DNA of 64,000 nt, taken from positions 3,350 through 67,349 of the forward strand of contig JAMCTE010000037.1 of assembly GCA_023381015.1 (NCBI GenBank), written 5' to 3'. This DNA comes from Patescibacteria group bacterium. GTDB taxonomy: Bacteria; Patescibacteriota; Microgenomatia; UBA1406; GWC2-37-13. The notes beneath the pieces are model-generated. The model saw only the letters and a program-made list of their open reading frames with translations, did not search any database and was not told where the DNA came from. Below, piece after piece: positions 55,189 through 63,966 of this stretch (its first letter is position 1; each line of letters opens with the position of its first letter). The position numbers and the translations under genes were made by a program.

Positions 55189-56127
55189 ATGAAGATTTCA
55201 CTGTGTATTGCTGTCTACAACGAAGAAAAAAATATCCACTACCCGCTTGATTCGGCTTACGGCATCGTCGATGAGGTCGTTATCGTCGACGGCGGCTCGA
55301 CCGACAAAACCATCGAAATCGCCAAATCTTACGGAAAGAAGGTCCGGGTAATCAGCGCCGACAACCCGACCATGTTCCACAAGAACAAACAGAAGGTGAT
55401 TGAAGCGGCCAAGGGAGAGTGGATTTTGCAATTGGATGCCGACGAAGAACTATCTGAAGAATTAAAAAAAGAAATAAAACTTGTGACGGGGCCTGTCTCG
55501 GATTCATTCCCGCCGGTGCTCAACCGGCTACAACGCCGCCGAGTCTCCGCGCCGTCTGGATCCCTTTCCCCTCGACACCCGTCACCTCCGGTTGCTTATT
55601 GGATTCCTAGGAAAAACTGGTTTTTGACGAAGTTTCTCGAAAAAGGCGGCGTTTATCCCGACTATACGATCAGGTTGTACAAAAACGGCGTTGCCAAATT
55701 TCCGTGTAAAGATGTTCATGAAAATGTAGAAATTCTTTCTTCCGTCATTCCGGCGAAGGCCGGAATCCAGACAAAAAAGGATACACTGGATCCCGACCTA
55801 CGTCGGGATGACAAACCGAAAATTGGTTATTTAAAGAATCCCTTATTACACTATGCCGACCCTAATTTCAGCCGGTATTTGATGAGATGGGACAGGTACA
55901 CGTCAGCTGAAGTCGACAGGCTTCCTAAGGGCGAAAGATTGAGTTTTTTCAAGTATTTTTGCTGGTATCCGAAAAAAACCTTTTTCCTGATGTATTTCCG
56001 GCACCTTGGGTTCAAGGACGGATTTCCAGGATTTGTGTTTGCGCTGTTTTCTTCAATTAGATTCTGGGTGATATATATAAAGTGGTTTTCTCGTCGTCAT
56101 TCCGGCGAAGGCCGGAATCCAGTCTAA
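55189..56127 (+). CDS. GT2 family glycosyltransferase containing repeat-derived segments
   Basis: ISLCIAVYNEEKNIHYPLDSAYGIVDEVVIVDGGSTDKTIEIA, LQLDADEELSEELKKEI; contains VIPAKAGIQ..LDPDLRRDD and ends RRHSGEGRNPV. Confidence 0.85.
   Translation: MKISLCIAVYNEEKNIHYPLDSAYGIVDEVVIVDGGSTDKTIEIAKSYGKKVRVISADNPTMFHKNKQKVIEAAKGEWILQLDADEELSEELKKEIKLVTGPVSDSFPPVLNRLQRRRVSAPSGSLSPRHPSPPVAYWIPRKNWFLTKFLEKGGVYPDYTIRLYKNGVAKFPCKDVHENVEILSSVIPAKAGIQTKKDTLDPDLRRDDKPKIGYLKNPLLHYADPNFSRYLMRWDRYTSAEVDRLPKGERLSFFKYFCWYPKKTFFLMYFRHLGFKDGFPGFVFALFSSIRFWVIYIKWFSRRHSGEGRNPV
55744..55812. repeat. BIME-like paired-hairpin repeat, copy E, inside CDS
   Basis: GTCATTCCGGCGAAGGCCGGAATCCAGAC ... TGGATCCCGACCTACGTCGGGATGAC. 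Confidence 0.88.
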
Positions 56128-56172
56128 AAAAATGTTCGTTTTGGTCTGGACCCCGACCTTCGTCGGGGTGAC
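56096..56172. repeat. BIME-like paired-hairpin repeat, copy F, supplies C-terminus/stop of GT2
   Basis: GTCATTCCGGCGAAGGCCGGAATCCAGTC ... TGGACCCCGACCTTCGTCGGGGTGAC. Confidence 0.88.
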
Positions 56173-56194
56173 ATCCATACGGAGAAATCACGCG

Positions 56195-57292
56195 TCACGC
56201 GTTCACCTTGAATTCCACCACCTCTCCGTCTTTCATTTCGTAATCCTTGCCAACGGTTGAGACTAATCCTCGTTCACGGGCTTTGGTCCAGCCTCCGGCC
56301 TCAACGAACTTTTCGTAAGGAATGACGTCGGCCTTGATGAAGTGTTTCTCGAAATCGGTGTGGATAGTTCCGGCCGCCTGCGGAGCCAGTGTTCCTTTGG
56401 CGATCGTCCAGGCGCGGGCTTCGATTTCGCCGGCGGTCAGAAACGAGATCAGGCCGAGGGTTTCGTAGGCTTTTTTGATCAATCTATTAAGACCGGACTC
56501 TTCCAGGTCAAACTGTTTTAAATACTCTTTTTGCTCCTCAGGGGTAAGAATGACGATCTCGCTCTCCATTTTGGCGCAAAGGTGCATGGAGTGATCCCGG
56601 CCGTTAGTCGTCTCGTCCAGTATTTCGATGATTTTTTGTCTTGTAGTTTCCTGTTTTTGCAACTGATCTTCGGAAACGTTGAAAACATAAATAACCGGCT
56701 TTAAAGTCAGAAAGTTTAAAGGTTTCAAGAGTTGTTTTTCTTCGTCAGTCAATGATTGATTTCGGACGGGGATTCCTTTATCCAAGTTATCTTTGATTTT
56801 TTTGAAAACTTCCCAAGCAGCTTTGGCTTCTTTTGAGGCGCCGTCGCCTTTTGGTTCCTTTTGTTTATTTAAAGTGTCCAAATCAGCCAAAATCAGTTCG
56901 GTTTCAATAGTTTTTATGTCGTCTTTCGCATCAATTTTGTCAGAGACATGAGCGACATTTTTATCCTCGAAAAGCCTGACCACGTGAACGATAGCGGCAA
57001 CCTCTCTAATATGGGATAAAAATTTATTGCCTAAACCAGCTCCGGTCGAAGCTCCGCGGACCAGTCCGGCAATGTCATAAAATTCGACGACGGCCGGAAC
57101 AATTTTTGTTGTGTTAACTATTTTTGCCAGAACTGGCAGTCTCTCATCCGGCACTTCGATGATTCCCACATTTGGTTCTATCGTGCAAAATGGATAGTTG
57201 GCGACATTGGCCACCTGCTTTTTTAGGAGGGCATTGAATAACGTTGATTTGCCGACGTTTGGAAGGCCGACTATGCCGATTGATAGTTTCAT
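56195..57292 (-). CDS. ychF: Obg-family ATPase YchF
   Basis: SIGIVGLPNVGKSTLFNAL, YPFCTIEPNVGIIEVPDERL, TGAGLGNKFLSHIREV. Confidence 0.95.
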   Translation of the reverse strand: MKLSIGIVGLPNVGKSTLFNALLKKQVANVANYPFCTIEPNVGIIEVPDERLPVLAKIVNTTKIVPAVVEFYDIAGLVRGASTGAGLGNKFLSHIREVAAIVHVVRLFEDKNVAHVSDKIDAKDDIKTIETELILADLDTLNKQKEPKGDGASKEAKAAWEVFKKIKDNLDKGIPVRNQSLTDEEKQLLKPLNFLTLKPVIYVFNVSEDQLQKQETTRQKIIEILDETTNGRDHSMHLCAKMESEIVILTPEEQKEYLKQFDLEESGLNRLIKKAYETLGLISFLTAGEIEARAWTIAKGTLAPQAAGTIHTDFEKHFIKADVIPYEKFVEAGGWTKARERGLVSTVGKDYEMKDGEVVEFKVNA

Positions 57293-57309
57293 AATGAATT
57301 ATTATATCA

Positions 57310-58080
57310 TCACTTTAATCTCGTAAAATTACGATTTTGAGGCTTACGGAAAACAACTAGGGTAGCTTCATCTCGATGAACATTATGGACCGGAAATTTA
57401 GTTGGATAATAAGACATATTAAGGCCGCTTTTCCTTGCGATATCTTGAAATAATTCAACAGTCGGTAACAATTTGACCTCACCATCACCAATGGCAGAAA
57501 TATCTATAATTGAATCTTTGTCTTCTGAAAGAGTTCTTTGTAATTTTTTTGTCCATTTTTTAGCTTGGGGAATCAAATCGACGACGCTTGAAATAACACC
57601 GTGGTCAGTCATTATTCTTTTAAGTTCTTTTAATAGTTTTACCTGAGAAGAAGCTGGAACGAAGTTTTGAGTATAATCCAGCCTTATATAGTCGACAGAG
57701 TTGCTTTGTATTTTTGAACTGGTTAAATCATCTTTAAAAATCTCTAACTTAATATTATCTGGAATACTTAAAGGATGATTATTGATTCGTTCAATGGCCT
57801 CGTCGTTGATATCTGTTACAAGAAGTGTCATTTGCTGATCTGGATTAAGATCCTGCATAAATTTAGCCATCGCGTTTATTGATTTTGCAGAATAACAACC
57901 ACCAATTAGAAAAGTTTTTAATTTAGATATATCGAAACCCTCAGATCTTAACTTACTAATATATTCTCGATCAAAACCAATTGAGCCAGCTATTGTCGCT
58001 TCAGAGAAGTTTCTTCTATCGCTTTCTTCATAATAAGCTTGTTTATCCACGATACCAACTTCGTAAGCCGTATCAACCAT
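57310..58080 (-). CDS. Class I SAM-dependent methyltransferase-like protein
   Basis: KTFLIGGCYSAKSINAMAKF ... LVTDINDEAIERI ... SVDYIRLDYTQNFV; N-terminus may be frameshifted. Confidence 0.55.
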   Translation of the reverse strand: MVDTAYEVGIVDKQAYYEESDRRNFSEATIAGSIGFDREYISKLRSEGFDISKLKTFLIGGCYSAKSINAMAKFMQDLNPDQQMTLLVTDINDEAIERINNHPLSIPDNIKLEIFKDDLTSSKIQSNSVDYIRLDYTQNFVPASSQVKLLKELKRIMTDHGVISSVVDLIPQAKKWTKKLQRTLSEDKDSIIDISAIGDGEVKLLPTVELFQDIARKSGLNMSYYPTKFPVHNVHRDEATLVVFRKPQNRNFTRLK

Positions 58081-58296
58081 ATCGCTATTATAGACAAATC
58101 TTCCAGGTTTTCTCTCATATCTTGATATTGGTATGGAAAAGGTGAGCTAAAAGGGGAAAAATAGCCTGTTACGTTCATTCTAAGCCGATTGAGAGTTTCA
58201 TGGTGATCTACTATACCATTGTGAGAACTCAGTATACTTTAATTTCAAGCCTATAAGGTTGAAAGTAAGAACGGATTTATATATCATGGTAATGTA

Positions 58297-59505
58297 ATGG
58301 TGCAACCAATAGTAATTGAAAACGTCGGAGCCATCCAATTTAATGAATTTGTTCCCCATGAAGTTGTCAACGGGAGACACTCTGTAATGCTTAGCTCTTC
58401 ATTAAAGCGGCGCCATATTGATAAAGGTGTGCTTACCGATGGGGAAATAGATCGATCGTCCGCGAACATTATTGCCCGGATCGCGAATACGTATTTTGAT
58501 GAAAAAGGCAAAGATCCAACCGATTTTAATAAATGGATTGAGTCGATGAATGAGGCGGTTGGTTATAGAGGTACATGGGGTAAAAAGGATATAACAGAAA
58601 AAGTTCGAAATATGCAGGACAATAATGGATTGCCAGAAGAACCTTGGGGAGCGTTAGTGGCGGGTTTGACCGCGCAGCGGATAGTCGGCGGACCGGGTAA
58701 TGCCATCAATTATTTTCTTTCCGATGATATCATAAAACACGATCAGTTGGTTATACCTGCTTTAACTGCTCTACGTGATGAATTTATTTCACTTGAAACA
58801 GGTAAGCTCCGTAACAAGCAATCTTCGCAAATAATTGAGCAAGCGTTGGCTTTTCGCGGAATTTTGATTCCGGGAGCATGGAGTCATCTGTACGATATGA
58901 GCACGAAAGTTACAGTTGATCAAGGAGAAAAGTTTCCTTTAAGGCTAGCGTTTCCTGAACTCCAAGATGCCCAGAGAAAAGTTTTAGTTCAAGGAGCCTT
59001 AAATTCTCTTGACGAAGCCGGCATATTGCCAAAAGCCGTTATCGAGCCTGCGTCGTCTGACGTCATAAAAAAAAGCGCCGGTGATTTACTTAGCGTTGAA
59101 CTTGGTTTCAGGGAAGGGGAAAGGTACAGCATTCAAAGTCACGGAAAAAAAATATCAGAAGTTCCGTTTAGCGAACTTTTTCATGATCGGATTGAGGTAG
59201 GCGGCGCTCATCCTACTTTGATCGCCGATGAACAAAAGCAAATTCTTGAGACCAAAGAAGGTAAAACGTCTTTTCTTGTCGGGGCCTTGATGAGGGCACT
59301 TGTCATACCGCCTGATTCAAAATATTATTCTGCTACGGATATTAGTCATCTTTTCCTTGGCTCATCGGAAGATAAAGCTTTGGCGACTTCTGTTCTTGAC
59401 AATCTTTCCCGTCCTTTGGAGCAGATTTTTGAAACAAAAAAGAACGATCAAGCATACCTGAGGGTTTCCAACAATATTTCTTCGTGCAGGAAAGTACTCG
59501 CCTAA
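58297..59505 (+). CDS. Hypothetical protein, no recognisable family
   Basis: 402-aa ORF without competing frame. Confidence 0.55.
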   Translation: MVQPIVIENVGAIQFNEFVPHEVVNGRHSVMLSSSLKRRHIDKGVLTDGEIDRSSANIIARIANTYFDEKGKDPTDFNKWIESMNEAVGYRGTWGKKDITEKVRNMQDNNGLPEEPWGALVAGLTAQRIVGGPGNAINYFLSDDIIKHDQLVIPALTALRDEFISLETGKLRNKQSSQIIEQALAFRGILIPGAWSHLYDMSTKVTVDQGEKFPLRLAFPELQDAQRKVLVQGALNSLDEAGILPKAVIEPASSDVIKKSAGDLLSVELGFREGERYSIQSHGKKISEVPFSELFHDRIEVGGAHPTLIADEQKQILETKEGKTSFLVGALMRALVIPPDSKYYSATDISHLFLGSSEDKALATSVLDNLSRPLEQIFETKKNDQAYLRVSNNISSCRKVLA

Positions 59506-59632
59506 TAAAAACAGAGATCTTTTTCTAGAAGCTGTTTTTTTAGATTAATTGAACAGAATATAAAAGAATATGAAAATAAAAACAAAAAAGAAATACTGAC
59601 TGATATTCATATATAAAAAATACTGAAAAGCA

Positions 59633-59695
59633 GATTAAGAGCAGATTAAAGGATCTTTAATGTGGCGGTTTTTGTGGATTAATCCGTTCTTAATC
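59633..59695. promoter_or_regulatory. Candidate response-regulator operator: inverted pair of 11-bp-phased GATTAA direct repeats
   Basis: + strand GATTAAGAGCAGATTAA (59633-59649); - strand GATTAAGAACGGATTAA (59679-59695). Confidence 0.5.
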
Positions 59696-59709
59696 TTTGA
59701 TTTATTAAT

Positions 59710-60348
59710 ATGGTGGCTATGGAAAAAAAGGTCGGTCAAGTCACTTTATCCGCTGTCGTTGTAGGATCGTTTGTAATCTATTCTTTTTTTGTCCACGCCA
59801 GCGGCATGGACAACATGCCGATATTGGACAAGAAATCACCCGATATCTCTGCCGTCAGCGCTAATGCCGCAACAACAGCTCCCCAAACCCCGACGCCGAC
59901 AGTCGCTTCGGCAAAATCAACCCAGATGCCGACGCCAACCAATGTTGTATCGACCGTGGCTCCGACGTCTCCGCCTCCTCAAGGGCAGCAATCCCAACCG
60001 GCCTTGACCGACACACCAGTACCGCAGCAGCCAGCACCGACCAGTCCTCCCCAGCAAACAGGCGCCGGCTACAAAAATGGCACCTACACGGGGAGCGTTG
60101 CCAATGCTTTTTACGGCAATGTCCAGGTCCAGGCAACTATCCAAGGAGGAAACATTACCGGCGTCCAATTTTTGCAATATCCCAATGACCGTCCTAATTC
60201 CGTCGCCATCAATAGCCAAGCCATGCCCATACTCCAGCAGGAGGCAATCCAGGCACAGAGCAATAATGTCAGCATAGTTTCCGGCGCCACCGACACCAGC
60301 CAGGCATTCATTGCCTCGTTGGGATCAGCCCTTACCCAAGCCCAATAA
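59710..60348 (+). CDS. Membrane-anchored FMN-binding domain protein
   Basis: TM, PT/PQ-rich linker, YKNGTYTGSVANAFYGNVQVQATIQGGNITGVQFLQYPNDRPNSVAIN...VSGATDTSQAF. Confidence 0.85.
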   Translation: MVAMEKKVGQVTLSAVVVGSFVIYSFFVHASGMDNMPILDKKSPDISAVSANAATTAPQTPTPTVASAKSTQMPTPTNVVSTVAPTSPPPQGQQSQPALTDTPVPQQPAPTSPPQQTGAGYKNGTYTGSVANAFYGNVQVQATIQGGNITGVQFLQYPNDRPNSVAINSQAMPILQQEAIQAQSNNVSIVSGATDTSQAFIASLGSALTQAQ

Positions 60349-60358
60349 TTAAACACAT

Positions 60359-61885
60359 ATGGAATTTATAGACAATTTTTTGAATAAGATAACGATGTAC
60401 AGACTGGTCTTGTATTACTTGATCGGTTTGACAGTGATTGCCGTCTGGTTTGGATTCCTGAAAATAATTCCTTATAGCCCGGTGTTAATCCTGTTTTCGG
60501 CGCTGATTTTCTTGGCGGTTTGCTGGGCGACCAACATCGTATTTTCCGTTGTGTTTTCCGCTTTGACCAACGTCGAATCGGTGTTTATTTCCGCCTTGAT
60601 TTTGACCATGATCGTCCCGCCCCCGAAAACTTTCAGCGACCTGACGTTCATAGGCTGGGCGGCGATTCTAGCCATGGCTTCGAAATATCTTTTGAATATC
60701 AAACATAAACACATTTTTAATCCCGTGGCGATCGCCGTGGTTTTGACGTCATTCGGATTCGGAAAATCAGCCACCTGGTGGGTGGGCAGCATTTCCCTGA
60801 TGCCATTTGTCGTCTTGGGTGGTTTATTGATCGTGAGGAAATTGAAAAAAGGGAAGATGATCAATGCTTTTTTTCTGAGCGCGGTTTTGATGGTCGCGGC
60901 GTCGTCTTATTTTCAAGGAGGAAAAGTCGCCGATATCATCACGGCCCTAAACGCGACGTTTTTCCATTCTTCCTTATTTTTTTTCGCTTTCGTCATGTTG
61001 ACCGAGCCTTTGACCATGCCGGCGACGGATTTTTTTCAGATAATTTATGGCGCGTTGGTCGGGACGTTATTCGCGCCCGAGGTTCACGTCGCCAGTATAT
61101 ATTCGACGCCGGAGCTGGCTTTGATTGCCGGCAATTTGTTTGCTTATTTGGCGAGCCCTAAGGAAAGACTGATTTTGCAGCTCAAGGAGAAGATCCGAAC
61201 GGCGCCGGACATGATTGATTTTATTTTTCCCCGTCCGAAAAATATGTCTTTTGTTCCGGGCCAATACATGGAGTGGACTTTGCCGCATGAAGATGCTGAC
61301 GACCGGGGAAACCGTCGCTATTTTACTTTGGCTTCGTCGCCTACAGAAGACAGCATCAGGGTCGGGATCAAGTTTTACCGTCAAGGCAGCAGTTACAAGA
61401 AATCGTTGGCTTCGCGAGATGGCCAATTGGTGATTGCCGCAGGCCAGAGGGCCGGTGATTTTACTCTACCGGATGATGCGTCGCAAAAGTGCGTTTTCAT
61501 GGCAGGAGGAATCGGTATTACTCCTTTTAGGAGCATGATCAAATATCTCTTGGATAAATCCGAAAAACGGGACATCATTCTTATGTATGCGAATAAGTGT
61601 GCCCCGGAGATAATTTATCGGGACGTTTTCGATCAGGCGGAAAGAAACTTAGGCATAAAAACGATCTATACTCTGACTGACGTCGATTCGATCCAACCTG
61701 ATTGGACAGGAAGAAGAGGTAGATTTGACGCCGATTCAATCAAACAGTTGGTCGGTGATTATGAAAACAGAGTCTATTATCTTTCCGGTCCGCACGAAAT
61801 GGTCAAGGGATTCGAAGCGACTCTAAAAAATTTAGGAATCAGCAAGGAAAACATCAAAACGGATTTTTTCCCCGGATTCGTATAG
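60359..61885 (+). CDS. RnfD/NqrB-like membrane domain fused to ferredoxin-NAD(P) reductase-like domain
   Basis: About 8 hydrophobic segments, then FVPGQYMEWTLP, RRYFTLASSP, CVFMAGGIGITPFRSMIKYL, YYLSGPHEMVKGFE. Confidence 0.82.
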   Translation: MEFIDNFLNKITMYRLVLYYLIGLTVIAVWFGFLKIIPYSPVLILFSALIFLAVCWATNIVFSVVFSALTNVESVFISALILTMIVPPPKTFSDLTFIGWAAILAMASKYLLNIKHKHIFNPVAIAVVLTSFGFGKSATWWVGSISLMPFVVLGGLLIVRKLKKGKMINAFFLSAVLMVAASSYFQGGKVADIITALNATFFHSSLFFFAFVMLTEPLTMPATDFFQIIYGALVGTLFAPEVHVASIYSTPELALIAGNLFAYLASPKERLILQLKEKIRTAPDMIDFIFPRPKNMSFVPGQYMEWTLPHEDADDRGNRRYFTLASSPTEDSIRVGIKFYRQGSSYKKSLASRDGQLVIAAGQRAGDFTLPDDASQKCVFMAGGIGITPFRSMIKYLLDKSEKRDIILMYANKCAPEIIYRDVFDQAERNLGIKTIYTLTDVDSIQPDWTGRRGRFDADSIKQLVGDYENRVYYLSGPHEMVKGFEATLKNLGISKENIKTDFFPGFV

Positions 61886-61889
61886 GATT

Positions 61890-62579
61890 TCAAGTAGTGT
61901 GATTTTTGAAAGTCAAAGTGACTATTGTACCTTTTCCGAGCTCCGAGTCGACCTTGACTGCGACTTTATAGATGTCACAGATTTCTTTTACGATCGACAA
62001 CCCGATCCCATGGCCGGATTCGCGGGATCTTTTTGATCGGTAAAAACGGTCAAACATCTGGCGTGTTTCTTCTTGGCTCATGCCAATGCCTTGATCAACT
62101 ATTTCCATGACAGAATTGTTTTGATCTTTTTTTACGGTAATGGCGATGGTTTTTCCGGCGGCCGAGTATTTTATGGAGTTTGACAGAATGTTGGAAACGA
62201 TTATCTCCAGATATTGAACAGGCATGGCTATCACCAAAGTTTGCGGATAAGAAGTCGTCAATTTTATTTTTTTGTCTTCTAATTTTTGTTTAAACATCTT
62301 ATTGATGCGGGAAAAAACCGTCTCCATTTTAATCAAGCGCAATGGAGAATTGCCGTTGTTGGCGTCTTTGAGTTTCGTCAAAACAAGAAGTTTGTCAAGA
62401 AGATCGTCGATGTAGAAAACGTCACTTTTGATGAGCTCAATTTCTCGTTTTGATTGTTTGGTAAAGTCGATGATTTCCAGAGAACTGACGATGCGGGTCA
62501 GAGGAGTTTTCAATTCGTGTGAGGCGTTGGCGATAAATTCTTGTTGACGGTCATTCATGTCTTTGAGTCTTTTGATCAT
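61890..62579 (-). CDS. Sensor histidine kinase, catalytic half
   Basis: QQEFIANASHELKTPLTRIVSSLE, ILSNSIKYS, GIGMSQEETRQMFDRFYRSKRSRESGHGIGLSIVKEI. Confidence 0.92.
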   Translation of the reverse strand: MIKRLKDMNDRQQEFIANASHELKTPLTRIVSSLEIIDFTKQSKREIELIKSDVFYIDDLLDKLLVLTKLKDANNGNSPLRLIKMETVFSRINKMFKQKLEDKKIKLTTSYPQTLVIAMPVQYLEIIVSNILSNSIKYSAAGKTIAITVKKDQNNSVMEIVDQGIGMSQEETRQMFDRFYRSKRSRESGHGIGLSIVKEICDIYKVAVKVDSELGKGTIVTLTFKNHTT

Positions 62580-63304
62580 TCGTTGAATTTATTGATTAAA
62601 AGCACTAATTCGTCGTGAGGGTTGCCTTCGATTTTTAAATCAGCTTCCAGACGGTCGAGGTCGATTTTTTCGACCACCTTGGTCAAATCGAGAAGAGGGT
62701 CGAGCGAGTAGCGGGCGAGCACGTATCCGACAAAATAGCTTCCAAAAAGGCTCAAAACCGCCAATGATGAAAGCATAATCACCAAAGATTTCTGCAAATC
62801 CATGATATTGCTGGTTGATTTGGCCAATATCAAAGCCCCGACCGGTTTTGAGTCGTTCAAGAGAGGTATTACCAATGACTGCAATGTCTGTTCACCCCAA
62901 ACAATCTGCTTTTCCGTCGAAGTTTTCGTCTTTGCCACTTTATTCAAGGTTGGCAGGAAATTTGTCTTGAACCTTGAATTGGATGAGTCGTCATAGATGA
63001 ATATGCCATACGTTCTTACTTCTGTCCCGTTTTTGGAAACGATGATCGCCGAGGCATTTTCGTTAAAAAGGAACTGTTTTAACGAGGCACCGGTTTTGTC
63101 TTTCCTGAAGATGATCTGATCATTATTGATGAGTAGATGATTATTGATAATTTCGTTCATGTCATCAGTCAAGTCTTTTCTCATCTGAGAGTAGGAAGCG
63201 TAGTTAAAGACGGTAAAAAACAAAGAGTAAAGAATCACGATGAAAACGCACTCATAAAGGGTGAAAATCAATGAGAACCGTTGTCTTGTCGTCAATCTGA
63301 ACAT
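62576..63304 (-). CDS. Sensor histidine kinase, sensor/TM/HAMP half
   Basis: Two TM segments flanking extracellular domain, ends in HAMP ...HDELVLLINKFNE. Confidence 0.85.
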   Translation of the reverse strand: MFRLTTRQRFSLIFTLYECVFIVILYSLFFTVFNYASYSQMRKDLTDDMNEIINNHLLINNDQIIFRKDKTGASLKQFLFNENASAIIVSKNGTEVRTYGIFIYDDSSNSRFKTNFLPTLNKVAKTKTSTEKQIVWGEQTLQSLVIPLLNDSKPVGALILAKSTSNIMDLQKSLVIMLSSLAVLSLFGSYFVGYVLARYSLDPLLDLTKVVEKIDLDRLEADLKIEGNPHDELVLLINKFNE

Positions 63305-63966
63305 AGCATATAACCTTTATTTTTAATTGTTTTGATCAAAGGTTTTTTGCGGTTAACGTCTATTTTTTGTCTCAAATATCTGATGTGGACGTCGACGGTA
63401 TTGGAAAATGGATCTATATCCTCGCCCCAAACATTGTGAAGTAGCGTCATACGGTCAATCACTTTATTTTGATGCAAAACAAGATACTCCAAAAGCGAGT
63501 ATTCCCGTGGGGCAAGATTGACAATTTTTCCGGCCAGTTTTACTTCTGTCGTATTGGTGTTTATTTCCAGATCAGCGATTTTTATGCTTGGTGAACCATT
63601 CGTGCTAGTTGCTCTCCTGATCAAGGCTTTGATCCTGACGATCAGTTCCTCTTTGGCAAAGGGTTTGGTCAGATAATCATCAGCGCCGTAAGACAAGCCC
63701 TTTATTTTATCGTCCAATTGGCTTTTTGCTGTCAGCATGAGGATGGGGACGGGATTGTTTTTTTGGCGAAGTTTCTTACAAATGTCGACTCCGCTGATAT
63801 CGGGAAGCATCCAGTCCATGACGATGGCGTCAAAATTTTCTTCTTCAGCCTGGAATAAACCGTCTTCGCCGTTTTCAGAGACCGTCGTTTGATATCCGCT
63901 CGCCTTCAACAGTATTTTTATATTTCCGGCGATTCGTTCGTCGTCTTCGATTATTAAAATATGCAT
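63292..63966 (-). CDS. OmpR-family response regulator
   Basis: ILIIEDDERIAGNIK, VMDWMLPDISGVDICKKLR, LTAKSQLDDKIKGLSYGADDYLTKPF, winged helix LAPREYSLLEYLVLHQNKVIDR. Confidence 0.95.
   Translation of the reverse strand: MHILIIEDDERIAGNIKILLKASGYQTTVSENGEDGLFQAEEENFDAIVMDWMLPDISGVDICKKLRQKNNPVPILMLTAKSQLDDKIKGLSYGADDYLTKPFAKEELIVRIKALIRRATSTNGSPSIKIADLEINTNTTEVKLAGKIVNLAPREYSLLEYLVLHQNKVIDRMTLLHNVWGEDIDPFSNTVDVHIRYLRQKIDVNRKKPLIKTIKNKGYMLCSD

Noticed and set aside
59789-60356. Multiple overlapping ORFs over the FMN-binding protein
   Set aside because: Shadow frames of a Pro/Thr/Gln-rich linker; the + frame has the FMN-binding domain signature.
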